DNA from: Plecoglossus altivelis
Taxonomy: Eukaryota; Chordata; Actinopteri; Osmeriformes; Plecoglossidae
Direction of reading: 5' to 3'
Length of the DNA stretch: 64,000 bases
Assembly: GCA_036571765.1 (NCBI GenBank)
Contig: BROE01000002.1
Span: 24,091-88,090 of the forward strand
Positions within the stretch are counted from its first letter, which is position 1. Every line of letters begins with the position of its first letter. Below the pieces are notes generated by a model. The model ran no database searches. It saw only the letters and a list, made by a program, of their open reading frames with translations, and was not told the origin of the DNA. A program made the translations under genes and the position numbers. Shown in pieces: positions 12,001-21,224 of the stretch.

Positions 12001-12813
12001 CCCCATCTGATGTAACTGAAACAGAACCGTCTGTTACTGAAACAGAACCTTGTTACTAAAACAGAACCTTGTTACTAAAACAGACCCTTCTGTTACTGAA
12101 ACAGAACCATCTGTTACTGAAACAGAACCTTGTTACTAAAACAGACCCTTCTGTTACTGAAACAGAACCGTCTGTTACTGAAACAGAACCTTGTTACTGA
12201 AACAGAACGGACTGTTATTGAAACAGAACCTTCTGTTACTGAAACAGAACCGTCTGTTACTGAAACAGAACCCCTGGGGAGGTTGACATGGTGACCCACA
12301 CAGTGACGTTGTGCTGTCCACAGTGGAAGCCACTGGCCTTGGTTACGGAGAAAAGCCAGCGAGCGACCGCGGCATCCGGTGGGACCTGGAACTGGTGCAG
12401 GCGGACGTTACCATACCAACCGTACCGGGACAGCTTCTGGGACGGCTTAGAAGACAACTCGGACACAAACGTCAGCTCACTTCCGGGTTCTGCACACAAG
12501 CAACTGTTTAGAATAAGTCACCAGGCACAGTTCCACTACTACTAGCTATCTCACATGTTAACAATTGCTGGATCGTTAGTCGAGATACAGCGCAGAGAAC
12601 TGATGATAACCACAAATCATTTGGCCAAAGGGGCTTATACAGTGGGCATGTTTTGTAGCTGAATCGGCTAAACGCTCTAGCTATCTCGCCTGCTAAGTTC
12701 GCCTGCTAATTGTATTTTTTAAATGGACTCGCTTGTCTACATTACTCACCGTCACTGATAACGGCAGCTGCCAGAATGACAATAAGCAGACCACATAGAA
12801 TATATACTTCCAT
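608..12813 (-). CDS. pgap6: TMEM8A / PGAP6 gene (multi-exon, 3' end off window)
   Basis: Family knowledge: PGAP6 (TMEM8A) is a cell-surface GPI-specific phospholipase A2 with an extracellular N-terminal region, an EGF-like segment and a C-terminal seven-TM CREST-type domain. Exons read on the minus strand: 12813-12750 (start codon and signal peptide MEVYILCGLLIVILAAAVIS), 12489-about 12275 (LSRYGWYGNVRL), 12006-11814 (GSPPVIDP, PGAWYLAAHLP), 6650-6391, about 5725-5333, 3974-3902, 3048-2934, 2718-2576 (Cys-rich EGF-like, DCGMLGECRLL), 1766-1588 (TM helices), 1159-1013 (FYHACDQPG, LQFCDFLGS), 724-608 (LQLDRRGLWNMLGP). Phases join from 3974 leftward. The TM-domain wording (CIMDYD) is closer to TMEM8A than TMEM8B, and pdia2 synteny agrees. 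Oddities: no canonical donor could be fixed for exon 2; exon 12006-11814 ends in phase 0 while 6650-6391 starts in phase 2, so an exon is missing or unseen; the 5333-5725 exon holds a triplication. The terminal exon lies left of base 1. Confidence 0.88.
711..992. repeat. 38-bp minisatellite overlapping a tmem8a 3' splice site
   Basis: Unit AACATGAACACAGTCTAACACAGG... repeats about seven times at a 38-base period (711, 749, 787, 825, 863 ...). Read on the minus strand, each unit holds GTGTTAG followed by the first 18 or so bases of exon 724-608. The two units near 900 and 940 include still more exon sequence (GCGATGCTGATA-like). Confidence 0.9.
1163..2570. repeat. CA arrays and a 24-bp minisatellite between tmem8a exons
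   Basis: 1163-1437 is a CA-type array (ACAAACACACACACCATAC). 1771-1890 is (CA)n. 1986-2570 is a minisatellite of unit GTGTATAAGTGTGTGAATGAATGC, more than 20 copies. All lie in introns around exons 1766-1588 and 2718-2576. Confidence 0.92.
3083..3901. repeat. 18/35-bp minisatellite made of a tmem8a 5' splice site
   Basis: Unit CTGTGTGGGGACAGTTAC, some copies extended with CTGTGTGACAGTGT, about 40 copies. On the minus strand this is CACACAG|GTAACTGTC, identical to the end and donor of exon 3974-3902. The array starts exactly at that exon and runs through the whole intron. Confidence 0.93.
4000..5325. repeat. Long TG-rich simple repeat
   Basis: 1.3 kb of (TG)n with GAGAGTGTGTGTATTTCTGTG-like variants, intronic to tmem8a. 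No exon seen. Plus-strand ORFs here are Cys/Val repeats without meaning. Confidence 0.93.
5478..5673 (-). repeat. Triplicated exon segment in tmem8a
   Basis: The segment CTCTCTTAGCACTGGGACGT...CGACACGTTG occurs at 5478, 5557 and 5619 (offsets 79 and 62 bases). On the minus strand it encodes NVSSGCVWYVPVLRE. Between the first two copies lies one unit of the 3083-3901 donor minisatellite. The net insertion is 141 bases (47 codons), but the single 62-base step shifts the frame into a stop. Confidence 0.88.
5776..6350. repeat. CA-rich simple repeat
   Basis: (CA)n and ACACACCACACC variants between two tmem8a exons. Nothing else seen. Confidence 0.93.
6651..7945. repeat. 34-bp minisatellite made of a tmem8a 3' splice site
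   Basis: Unit ACACTAACCCTGGAACACAT GTTACACACATCAG, about 40 copies, C/T variants at one site (ACCCTGG/ACTCTGG). The minus-strand unit contains ATGTGTTCCAG|GGTTAG; the adjoining real exon begins ATGTGTTCCAG|GGTTTTCC. The array begins at the exon edge. Confidence 0.93.
8135..9522 (+). pseudogene. DIP2-family gene fragment, four exons, frame broken
   Basis: Four consecutive exons of a disco-interacting protein 2 (DIP2A/B/C) gene lie in antisense orientation inside the tmem8a gene. Exon A 8135-8246 (IMKLLRSKEAAAAVDVKSWP), B 8405-8514 (PPTPEMLAYLDFSVSTTGIL), C 8916-9046 (LCRSIKLQCELYPSRQIAIC) and D 9339-9522 (FCSYSVMEMCTKGLG). Each has AG/GT borders, and A to C join in frame (phases 1, 0, 2). They cover part of the adenylate-forming (AMP-binding-like) domain. 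Exon D is damaged: the entry frame, the QSSILVSS segment and the SAVSQYKVR segment lie in different frames, implying at least two indels. No upstream or downstream DIP2 exons were found here. Retained introns point to a DNA-level duplication, not a retrocopy. I infer a pseudogene fragment; sequencing or assembly error in exon D is the alternative. Confidence 0.82.
9523..11813. other. Intron remainder: AT-rich sequence, Tc1 relic, 21-bp minisatellite
   Basis: 9523-10000 is pyrimidine-rich unique sequence with no exon recognised. The Tc1 relic follows. 11140-11475 is a minisatellite of unit AGACTGACAGTGTCCACTAAC (about 16 copies). 11476-11813 shows nothing recognisable. Confidence 0.75.
10010..10900 (-). 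mobile_element. Decayed Tc1/mariner transposon relic
   Basis: The minus-strand translation at about 10571-10680 contains a stretch like ILRAKEERDHPATYQHSVQK. This resembles the C-terminal half of teleost Tc1/mariner (IS630-type) transposases just after the catalytic domain. The plus-strand text from about 10030 to 10640 follows the common fish element in order: the AAAAAGTTGGGAC edge near 10030, the GGAATGTTGTCCC block near 10136, the ACCTTTCAGCA block near 10510 and the TTTTGAACTGAGTGCTGATAA block near 10584. Multiple stops and frameshifts mean it is not functional. The outer inverted repeats could not be delimited on both sides. It sits in the long tmem8a intron beside the DIP2 fragment. 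Confidence 0.72.
12010..12275. repeat. Minisatellite abutting tmem8a exon 2
   Basis: Unit CTGTTACTGAAACAGAACCTT (19-21 bases, about 12 copies). On the minus strand it reads GGTTCTGTTTCAGTAACAG and directly continues the sequence after exon 2. It may have replaced or blurred the original donor, because no clear in-phase GT was found. Confidence 0.85.
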
Positions 12814-15059
12814 TTGTCTTGTCAATAAACGCTTTAGTATTCTTTAAAATCATCACATCTTCTGTTTCCAAGTTAACTACGCTAACTAGCTAGTCTAACT
12901 GGGTACAAGGTAACTGCAGCGCGATCCGACCAGCTTCCTGATTCCACCAATGTAAACAAATGACGTATACGGAAGTTCTTCCGCACATAGTTCCTGGCGT
13001 GCTGTCAGGACAGTCAGTATCCTACGACACAACGCAAGTGCCATCGATATTAGCCGGACAGCGCTGTCACTGAAGGTGATTCGCTAGCAACGTATTGACA
13101 GAAGGAAAACGAGATTACCATCTGCTTACTTGTCAGTTAGGATGTTCTACGTCACAGTATTGTTACTTGCACCATGATAACAAAGCAACGTGAAAAACTT
13201 TACAAATTTTTATAACAAGAGCATGTGCGCATGCCAAACTAATTTGTGTGCGCGTGTGCGTACGTGCGTGTTCATCATCAGTGTAAATCTCGCTCCTTCG
13301 GCCTTCACACTCCACAGTGACTACGCTACAGGCTGGACTCACTCCACAGTGACTACGCTACAGGCTGGACTCTGTTATTGATTTTAGGAGTAAAGATCAA
13401 TAGTAGCAATATGTCAACTTTCAAGATGCAGACCATAAATTACACAGCCTGTTAGGTACACAAGTACTCAGACACACAAGCACGCAGACACTCACATATG
13501 TAACCTAGGTAACAAACATATCCCTCTCCTAATCAAGTTTGACCTTAACTAACTTCTCTTTAGCTTTCTGAGATGTTGATGAGGCTGTGGTGTTGATGTG
13601 GTGTTGATGTGGTGTTGATGAGGCTGTGGTGTTGATGAGACAGGTGTTGATGTGGTGTTGATGTGGTGTTGATGAGACAGGTGTTGATGTGGTGTTGATG
13701 TGGTGTTGATGAGGCTGAGGTGTTGATGAGACTGAGGTGTTGATGTGGTGTTGATGTGGTGTTGATGTGGTGTTGATGTGGTGTTGATGAGGCTGAGGTG
13801 TTGCTGTGGTGTTGATGTGGTGTTGATGTGGTGTTGATGAGGCTGAGGTGTTGATGTGGTGTTGATGAGACAGGTGTTGATGTGGTGTTGATGTGGTGTT
13901 GATGTGGTGTTGATGAGGTGTTGATGAGGCTGAGGTGTTGATGTGGTGTTGATGAGGCTGAGGTGTTGATGTGGTGTTGATGTGGTGTTGATGAGACTGT
14001 GGTGTTGATGTGGTGTTGATGAGACTGTGGTGTTGATGTGGTGTTGATGAGGCTGAGGTGTTGATGTGGTGTTAATGTGGTGTTAATGTGGTGTTGATGA
14101 GGCTGTGGTGTTGATGTGGTGTTGATGAGGCTGAGGTGTTGATGTGGTGTTGATGTGGTGTTGATGAGGCTGAGGTGTTGATGAGACAGGTGTTGATGTG
14201 GTGTTGATGAGACTGTGGTGTTGATGTGGTTTGATGTGGTGTTGATGAGGTGTTGATGAGGCTGAGGTGTTGATGTGGTGTTGATGAGGCTGAGGTGTTG
14301 ATGTGGTGTTGATGAGGCTGAGGTGTTGATGTGGTGTTGATGTGGTGTTGATGAGGCTGAGGTGTTGATGTGGTGTTGATGTGGTGTTAATGTGGTGTTG
14401 ATGAGGCTGTGGTGTTGATGTGGTGTTGATGAGACTGTGGTGTTGATGTGGTGTTGATGAGACTGTGGTGTTGATGTGGTTTGATGTGGTGTTGATGAGG
14501 TGTTGATGAGACTGAGGTGTTGATGTGGTGTTGATGAGACTGTGGTGTTGATGTGGTGTTGATGTGGTGTTGATGTGGTGTTCATGAGGCTGAGGTGTTG
14601 ATGTGTTGATGTGGTGTTCATGAGGCTGAGGTGTTGATGAGACAGGTGTTGATGTGGTGTTCATGAGGCTGAGGTGTTGATGAGGTGTTGTGGCCGAGAT
14701 TTTGCAGCTGAGATGAGGCGTCTGACCATTAAAATACACTTATAATCCTTAATGTTCTACCGTTATTAAAGTTGGATAAATGTGTTTGGGAAACTACTGA
14801 AATGTAGAGCAGTACCAGTCCTGACTACTGGCTGGTTTGGTAGAATCTCTAATCACCATGGTGATATGTAGCGTACGGCTGAATTGGACCTGATAGGCCT
14901 GATTTGGTTTAAAAAGCTCTGTACTCCAGAAGTCAAAATACTGTGTGATCAAATTTCACACCCTTTTAACTTCTTAAACTGTGTGTGTGCACTTGTGTGT
15001 GCAGAAGCAGTGTGTGTGTGAGAGACAGAGCAGTGTGTCAGTGTGTGAGAGAAAGTTTA
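12814..15059. repeat. Intergenic: tmem8a upstream region and a 1.1-kb TGTTGATG minisatellite
   Basis: 12814-13100 is the 5' flank of tmem8a with several CG dinucleotides. 13302-13375 has a direct repeat of CTCCACAGTGACTACGCTAC. 13566-14690 is an array of TGTTGATGTGG / TGTTGATGAGGCTGAGG units. The 353-residue minus-strand ORF there (Asn-Thr-His repeats) is a by-product of the array. Confidence 0.88.
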
Positions 15060-15292
15060 ATGCCACTTCACTGTCCCCTGGCAGAGCATCCATTAGCCCG
15101 CCCCCCCTCTCTGGTTGCCAAGCGATAGAGCAAACGATGGGTGTTTGACCAATCCTACAATCCTACTCTCAAATATTTGTCTGGGAAACAGCATCTTTCT
15201 GGCCTATAAATACTGAGACACTGGAGCCCTCACACACACCTCAGCTCTGATCCCATTATCATCTTTAAAGACCAACATCTAGTTTAGTCCCA
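15060..15292 (+). promoter_or_regulatory. Likely core promoter and 5'UTR exon of the PERCC1-like gene
   Basis: A GC-rich run (CCCGCCCCCCC near 15098), a CCAAT motif (near 15150) and a TATA box CTATAAATA (about 15203-15211) lie in the order expected of a promoter. A transcript starting about 30 bases after the TATA box would reach a good donor CAAG|GTATAG at 15292/15293. It could then splice to the strong acceptor TTCTCCCCTCAG at about 15710, just before the coding ORF. The minisatellite at 15303-15505 would then lie in this 5'UTR intron. The promoter reading is inferred from motifs only. Confidence 0.5.
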
Positions 15293-15302
15293 AGGTATAG
15301 GC

Positions 15303-15505
15303 TTTGCTCCACGGGACCACCTCGCTCCACGGGACCACCTCGCTCCAGGGGACCACCTCGCTCCAGGGGACCACCTCGCTCCAGGGAACCATCTTACTCC
15401 GCGGGACCATCTTACTCCGCGGGACCACCTCGCTCCAGGGGACCACCTCGCTCCAGGGGACCACCTCGCTCCAGGGGACCACCTCGCTCCAGGGGACCAC
15501 CTCTA
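15303..15505. repeat. 19-bp minisatellite in the PERCC1 5'UTR intron
   Basis: Unit GGACCACCTCGCTCCAGGG, about 10 copies with CG-bearing variants (CTTACTCCGCG). It starts 11 bases after the proposed donor at 15292. Confidence 0.9.
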
Positions 15506-15724
15506 AAAACGTGTAGGAGTTTTTCCTTAAACAGCTGCCTCGTTTGTTTTTTAGAAAAACAAAATATGTATTTTGATTGTTTTCTATTTCCTCATTGTTT
15601 GATTAGTTTTGTTGCATGTTCATGTTTCATTTTAAATGTGTCTTAATTGATCTCTGATCACATTCTAAGGCTTACTTTGTTTTCATTGGTGCTTTAATTC
15701 TCCCCTCAGATTCGATTGGTTATG

Positions 15725-16531
15725 ATGGCTACAGGTGTCATCAGGAACTTCCTGGTTCCAGGCCCTCCCACCTGCTATCTACCAACCATGATCGTTCAGC
15801 ACTCTCCTCCACAAAGGAAAGATGAAGAGAGTGGGGAAGAGGAGGATAAAGAAGTTGTGAGGGGGGAGAGAGGGGGAGAGAGGGAGGAAGAGGAGGATGA
15901 ATATGAAGACTCTGAAGTTCTGGAGGAAGAGGAGGAGTTTCTGGAGGAATCTGTCTGTTGCCCCATCCCCTGTTCCTCAGACATGACCAGTCAGCTCTTG
16001 CGCTTTGCTGACATCATCAGTTTGGATGTGCAGCGTTACTTTGGCCGTTGCCCCGACGATCCAGAGGCTTGTGACATCTACACCGACCGTGTGTCCACAG
16101 CAAGTAGTGGCCGTCTTCGTTACTATGACGACCTGGTCAGAATGGCCCAGAGTGGAAACCCAGAGGACCTGCAGTCAGTCTCTGTTGCCAGCGGTAACCT
16201 GGGGCCCCTGGCCGAGCTGTTTGACCACTGCTGGGGGCGTTGTCAGGATCGGGGTCGACCAATGAATAAGAGACATCTCCCCTTAAGCTTTTGGACAGAA
16301 CCAATCCCTGGCCCTGTACTGAGCATGAGCAGTACCACGCAAAACTTCAGCTCACATCACACACACACACAGGACAATACACAGGAACTGGACACACACA
16401 CACACAACAGACACACACAAGACAGAACATTGCCACTAGATACACACACCGCACATGCACAGGAAAATACACACCCTGATTTCAGTGATCTTCTAGCGCA
16501 TTGGGATCCAAACCCTGACCTCACACACTGA
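15725..16531 (+). CDS. percc1: PERCC1-like protein (proline/glutamate-rich, coiled coil)
   Basis: A single open exon of about 268 codons starts at the ATG giving MATGVIRNFLVPGPPTCYL. An in-frame ATG three bases earlier at 15722 is the alternative. A long Glu/Asp-rich acidic stretch occupies roughly residues 35-80. It is followed by LLRFADIISLDVQRYFGR, a conserved-looking core, then a segment ending in RLRYYDDLVRMAQSGNPED. From memory, PERCC1 is a 16p13.3 gene needed for enteroendocrine cell development and starts in the same style (MAxGVIR, then acidic, then QRYFGR). The identification rests on that recalled pattern plus synteny. The last 60 or so residues are His/Thr-rich and encoded by a CA microsatellite (about 16354-16475), so they are probably lineage-specific. 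A promoter and a 5'UTR exon seem to lie upstream at about 15200-15292. Confidence 0.6.
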   Translation: MATGVIRNFLVPGPPTCYLPTMIVQHSPPQRKDEESGEEEDKEVVRGERGGEREEEEDEYEDSEVLEEEEEFLEESVCCPIPCSSDMTSQLLRFADIISLDVQRYFGRCPDDPEACDIYTDRVSTASSGRLRYYDDLVRMAQSGNPEDLQSVSVASGNLGPLAELFDHCWGRCQDRGRPMNKRHLPLSFWTEPIPGPVLSMSSTTQNFSSHHTHTQDNTQELDTHTHNRHTQDRTLPLDTHTAHAQENTHPDFSDLLAHWDPNPDLTH

Positions 16532-17415
16532 CCTCACACATATATACACACACTGACCTCTCACACACTGACCTCACGCACACTGACCTCACACATATAT
16601 ACACACACTGACCACACACACTGACCTCTCACACACTAACCTCACACTTACTGACCTCACACACACTGACCTCACACACATATATACACACACTGACCTC
16701 ACACATATATACACACACTGACGTCACAAATATAAACACACTCTGACCTCTCACACACTGACCTCACAAATATATACACACACTGACCACACACACTGAC
16801 CACACACACTGACCTCTCACACACTGACCTCACACACACACACACACACACACAATCAGACCTCTCACACACGTACATACACTGATGTCACAAATAAACA
16901 CATACAAACTGACTTCTTACACTTTGTGGTGTTTATAAATGCCCATATTAATTATATTATATATTATAATCAGTTTCCACTGACTATATTCCAACATTGT
17001 TTAAATCAATGTTCTATTTATTTTGGGAGAACAGTTTTTTCATGGATGTCACATTGTTTAAAGCTAGCATGCTCCATTCCTGTGTGTGTGAGGAAGGGGA
17101 TCTATGTGGAGGTGTGGATGTGTGTGTGAGGAAGGGCATCTATGTGGAGGTGTGGATGTGTGTGTGAGGAAGGGGATCTATGTGGAGGTGTGGATGTGTG
17201 TGTGAGGAAGGGGATCTATGTGGAGGTGTGGATGTATGTGTGAGTTGGTTACGTGTTCTAAAACATTGCTGGAAAATTCATGACTTAGATTGGTCTCCAG
17301 GTGCAGGATTAATGTTGTGATTGGCTGGGAGAGAGCACCAGTAAGATATGAACACACACACCATGCGCACACATACGCCTGCAGTTTAGAGCTGAGTCAG
17401 TCTGAAGAAACTGGC
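16532..17415. repeat. Intergenic repeats between percc1 and pdia2
   Basis: 16532-16900: CACACTGACCTCACACATATATAC-type array. 16920-17080: AT-rich unique sequence. 17090-17245: four copies of a 37-base unit (GAAGGGGATCTATGTGGAGG...). 17250-17415 is the likely pdia2 promoter/5'UTR; no TATA box identified. Confidence 0.8.
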
Positions 17416-18718
17416 ATGGCAACACACACCGTCTCAAACATCGTTCTTCTGGGTCTTCTGGTTCTTGGGCTCTGGACCACAGTCTGGTGTCAACAACCAG
17501 AACCAGGACCCGAACCAGAATCAGAACCAGCAAAGGAGAAGACCACGGATATTGAGGAGGAGAAAGATGTGTTGGTTCTACATGAGAAGAACTTTAATCG
17601 AGCACTCAGTGAAAACAAATTCCTGCTGGTTGAGTTCTGTGAGTAGATGTTCAACCTGGAAGTTTCGATTGTTTCCTTCATTCTAGAATGTATAACCATG
17701 GAACACGTCATCACTATGTAGAGTGTGGAGATTCTAGAATGTATTACCATGGAACACGTCATCACTATGTAGAGTGTGGAGACTGTGTGTGCATGCTGTG
17801 TGTGTGAGACCTCCACAGGTGCTACTCTCCCATGACTGAAGTCAGAGTTTGGGGGAGGGAGGGAGAGACAGGGGGGAGGGAGTGATAGAGACAGAGGGAG
17901 GGAGAGAGGGAAGACAGGATGGGGAGGAGGGGAGAGAGAGTGACGGTTAGTGTTAAGTGCAACTCTTACTTGGTTATCAGAAGTTCATTTGTATGTGGTT
18001 TGTGTGCTGTATGTTTGAATACAGTATGTGTGTTATGTGCATGTGTGTCAGATTGTATGTGTGCATACAGTATACTGTATCCATATATGTCCTGAATATA
18101 TATATATGTACTGTATAGTGTGTATGTGTAAACATGTCTACATCTGTATTTGTGTAAATGTATGTATATATAAGGATAAAATAAATTCATCCTGATTCAT
18201 CAAAGTGACACACAACCCGGCTGGTAGCGGAGACATCAGAACAAACAAGCACATGTTCAGACATGTATATACACATATGTATATACACATCTGTATATGA
18301 ATGCACGTGTATTCATGTGTGTAGATGCTCCGTGGTGTGGACACTGTCAGAAGCTGGAGCCTGTTTATGCTGAAGCAGCAGGGGTGTTGAAGGCAGAGGA
18401 GTCAAGCGTCCGATTGGCTAAGGTTAATGCCATTGAAGAGGAGCAACTGGAGAAGGAGTTTAACATCAACAGCTTCCCCACGTTCAAGCTGTTCTCTGAC
18501 GGAGACCGTGATAACCCCATCTCCTACAACGGTACTACATCCTAACCCAGGGGTGGGCAATGCTGGTGCTTAGGTGCCACTGTCCTGAAGGTTTCAGACG
18601 TTTCCCTGCTCCAGCACACCTGATTATAATTATCAGGCTTCCACAGAGCTTGATAACGAGTCGTTCATTTGAATCAGGTGTGCTGGAGCAGGGAAACATC
18701 TAAACCTGCCAGGCCTGC

Positions 18719-18784
<66 letters not shown>

Positions 18785-21180
18785 GTAAGAGGACACTTCC
18801 AGGTTTACTACAGTGGGTGAGGAGGCGATCAGGTCCAGGAGCGGCTGTCCTGCAGTCTGTCCAAGCAGCTGATGACATCATCACTGCTCACAACATCACT
18901 GTGGTCGGCTTCTTCAGAGTAGGAACCCATCTGCCCATGTGCCTGTCTCTCTCTTTCTGGATGGACATCAGCCCACCCATCTATGTGTCCGTCCATCCAT
19001 CCATTTTTTGATGTATAAATATTATTATACATGAATACATCTATTGTATCTCTCAGAGTTTGGAGAGTGTGGAGGCAAAGCTGTTTTCCGAAGTTGTCAT
19101 GGAGATTGTTGACATGGAATTTGCTGTGACAACCAGCCCAGAGGTGTTCCACAAATATAAAGTGGAGGGGAGAGGTGTAGTGCTGTTCAAGAAGGTGCAC
19201 ACATACACTAACACTCACCACTCATACCACACACTTAGAAACACACATCACCACACACACACATTCATATACCGCACATAAGCATATACACATCCATGTA
19301 CTTTGTGTGTGTGCAGTTTGATGAGGGCAGAGCTGACCTGATGCTGTCTGAGGATGATGTCCTGGATAAGGAGCAGGTGATCTCCTTCATCAACAGCAAC
19401 AGCCAGCAACTTGTCACAGAGTTCAACGAACAGGTATACACATATATATATATATACACACACACACCCATGCACATACGCATGTGAACAAACACACACA
19501 GTTGCACACAAACATGTCTGCATGAACACATACATCGGCTTTGCCTAACAGTGTGTTGTGGTGTGTGTGTGGTGTGTAGAATGCAGACAAGATCTTTAGC
19601 TCCAAGATCCACACTCACAGTCTGATGTTTGTGAACTCCAGTGAGGAAAGTCACACTGCTTTGCTTGAAGATTACCGGACGGTAGCTAAGCTGTACAGGA
19701 CACAGGTACACTGCAGTAATACTGAAATACAACTATTTACTACTAGAATACAACATTAATACTATTATAATGCCACCACTAATGAAATAATACAATATAC
19801 TACAATAGACTAAGGGGTCAGATCACAGTGTGGCTGGGTCCTGGATCTACTAACATGTGTCCATTGGACCACCAGGTGTTGTTCATCTTGATTGACGTGT
19901 CGGCCGGCCTATCACACGTGCTGCAGTACTTTGGGCTGACAGAGAGTGATGCCCCCACTGTACGCATCATCAACACAGACACTGTGAAGAAGTATGCACT
20001 GAGCGAGGTTATCAACACCCAGTCTCTGACCCAGTTCTGCCAGGGTGTTCTGGATGGAACCATCAAGGTAACCTAGCAACACATGGTTGTGTTGTCGTTA
20101 ATGGTTGTGTTGCGACTGTGTTGTTGTTGATGGTTGTGTTGAGATTGTGTTGTTGTTGATGGTTGTGTTGAGATTGTGTTGTGGTTGGTTGCAGCCCTAC
20201 CTGCTCAGTCAGAAGCTTCCAGAGGGATGGGACCAGGGCCCTGTCTCTACTCTGGTGGCAAAGAACTTTGAGGCTGTGGCCTTTGACCCCAAAAAGAACG
20301 TGTTTGTGAAGTTCTGTAAGTTAGACCAAACACATGAACACACACAGAATTGCATATGAACCCATGTACATATCTCAGAGTTACTGTGTGTGTGTGTGCA
20401 TGTGTGTGTGTATGGTGTGTGCATGTGTGTGTGTATGGTGTGTGCATGTGTGTGTGTATGGTGTGTGCATGTGTGTGTGTATGGTGTGTGCACGTGTATG
20501 GTGTGTGAACACAGATGCTCCGTGGTGTGGACATTGTAAGGAGTTAGCCCCAGTGTGGGAGAAGCTGGGAGAGATGTATGAAGAACGGGATGACATCATC
20601 ATAGCTAAGATGGACAGCACAGCCAATGAGGTGGAGTCTTTGTCTGTGCCAGGATACCCCACACTGAGATACTATCCTGCTGGAGAGGGGAAAAAGGTAC
20701 ACACACACACACACACAGAGATACTATCCTGCTGGAGAGGGGAAAAAGGTACACACACACACACACACACACACAGAGATACTATCCTGCTGGAGAGGGG
20801 AAAAAGGTACACACACACACACACACACACACTGATAAAGGTACACACACACTGATAAAGGTACACACACACTGATAAAGGTACACACACACCTGTCCTG
20901 TCTGTAGGTGGTAGAATACACTGGCGGTAAAGACTTGGAGTCTCTCTCCAAGTTCGTGAACAATGGAGGAACTCTGCCTAAGGATACAGAGGAGGAGGAA
21001 GAGGAGGAGGAAGAGGAGGAAGAGGAGGTGAGGAAGTGGGAGAGTTCAATTCTATATCTGGAGCCCCAGTACAACCAATACCCTCTAAACTCCCCTCAAC
21101 CAATCCACTCTCTCCTTCTGCAGGTCAATGATGACTCATCACAGTCCCCTGCCAATGAAACGTCCAAAGACGAGCTGTGA
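17416..21180 (+). CDS. pdia2: Protein disulfide-isomerase A2 (active, KDEL)
   Basis: ER-lumenal thiol oxidoreductase that forms and isomerises disulfides. Eleven exons: 17416-17638, 18325-18531, 18785-18918, 19057-19194, 19317-19433, 19580-19705, 19876-20067, 20195-20315, 20515-20696, 20908-21027, 21124-21180. All phases join and give 538 residues, close to the family length. The N-terminal signal peptide is followed by a Pro/Glu linker. APWCGHC occurs twice: cysteines at about residues 79/82 (a domain) and 424/427 (a' domain), with redox-inactive b and b' domains between. The tail is an uninterrupted run of Glu from exon 10, then SKDEL for ER retrieval. A poly(A) signal AATAAA lies at 21209-21214. 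PDIA2 rather than P4HB is preferred because of synteny with pgap6 and the adjoining PDI paralogue. The exon 9 end and donor are repeated in tandem in the next intron. Confidence 0.88.
18547..18720 (+). mobile_element. hAT-like MITE copy in pdia2 intron 2
   Basis: The segment starts CAGGGGTGGGCAATGCTGG. It contains an inner long inverted repeat: TTTCCCTGCTCCAGCACACC near 18600 pairs with GGTGTGCTGGAGCAGGGAAA near 18680. This is the usual structure of the abundant fish palindromic non-autonomous hAT elements. The right terminal repeat is eroded where it meets the (TG)n run at 18722. It sits entirely in an intron. Confidence 0.65.
20675..20890 (+). repeat. Tandem copies of pdia2 exon 9 end with 5' splice site
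   Basis: GAGATACTATCCTGCTGGAG followed by AGGGGAAAAAG|GTACACAC occurs three times: the real exon end at 20675-20702 and copies near 20719 and 20777. Three shorter ACTGATAAAG|GTACACAC units follow (20832-20885). Every copy keeps the AAAG|GTACAC donor. Confidence 0.93.
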
Positions 21181-21224
21181 TGTCACACAGGACAAACAAT
21201 GGTTTCCTAATAAAATGTTCTGGT

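Noticed and set aside
13560..14739. Minus-strand ORFs of 353 and 218 codons (Asn/Thr/His/Gln)
   Set aside because: Translation of the TGTTGATG minisatellite; no domain, start context or splice signals.
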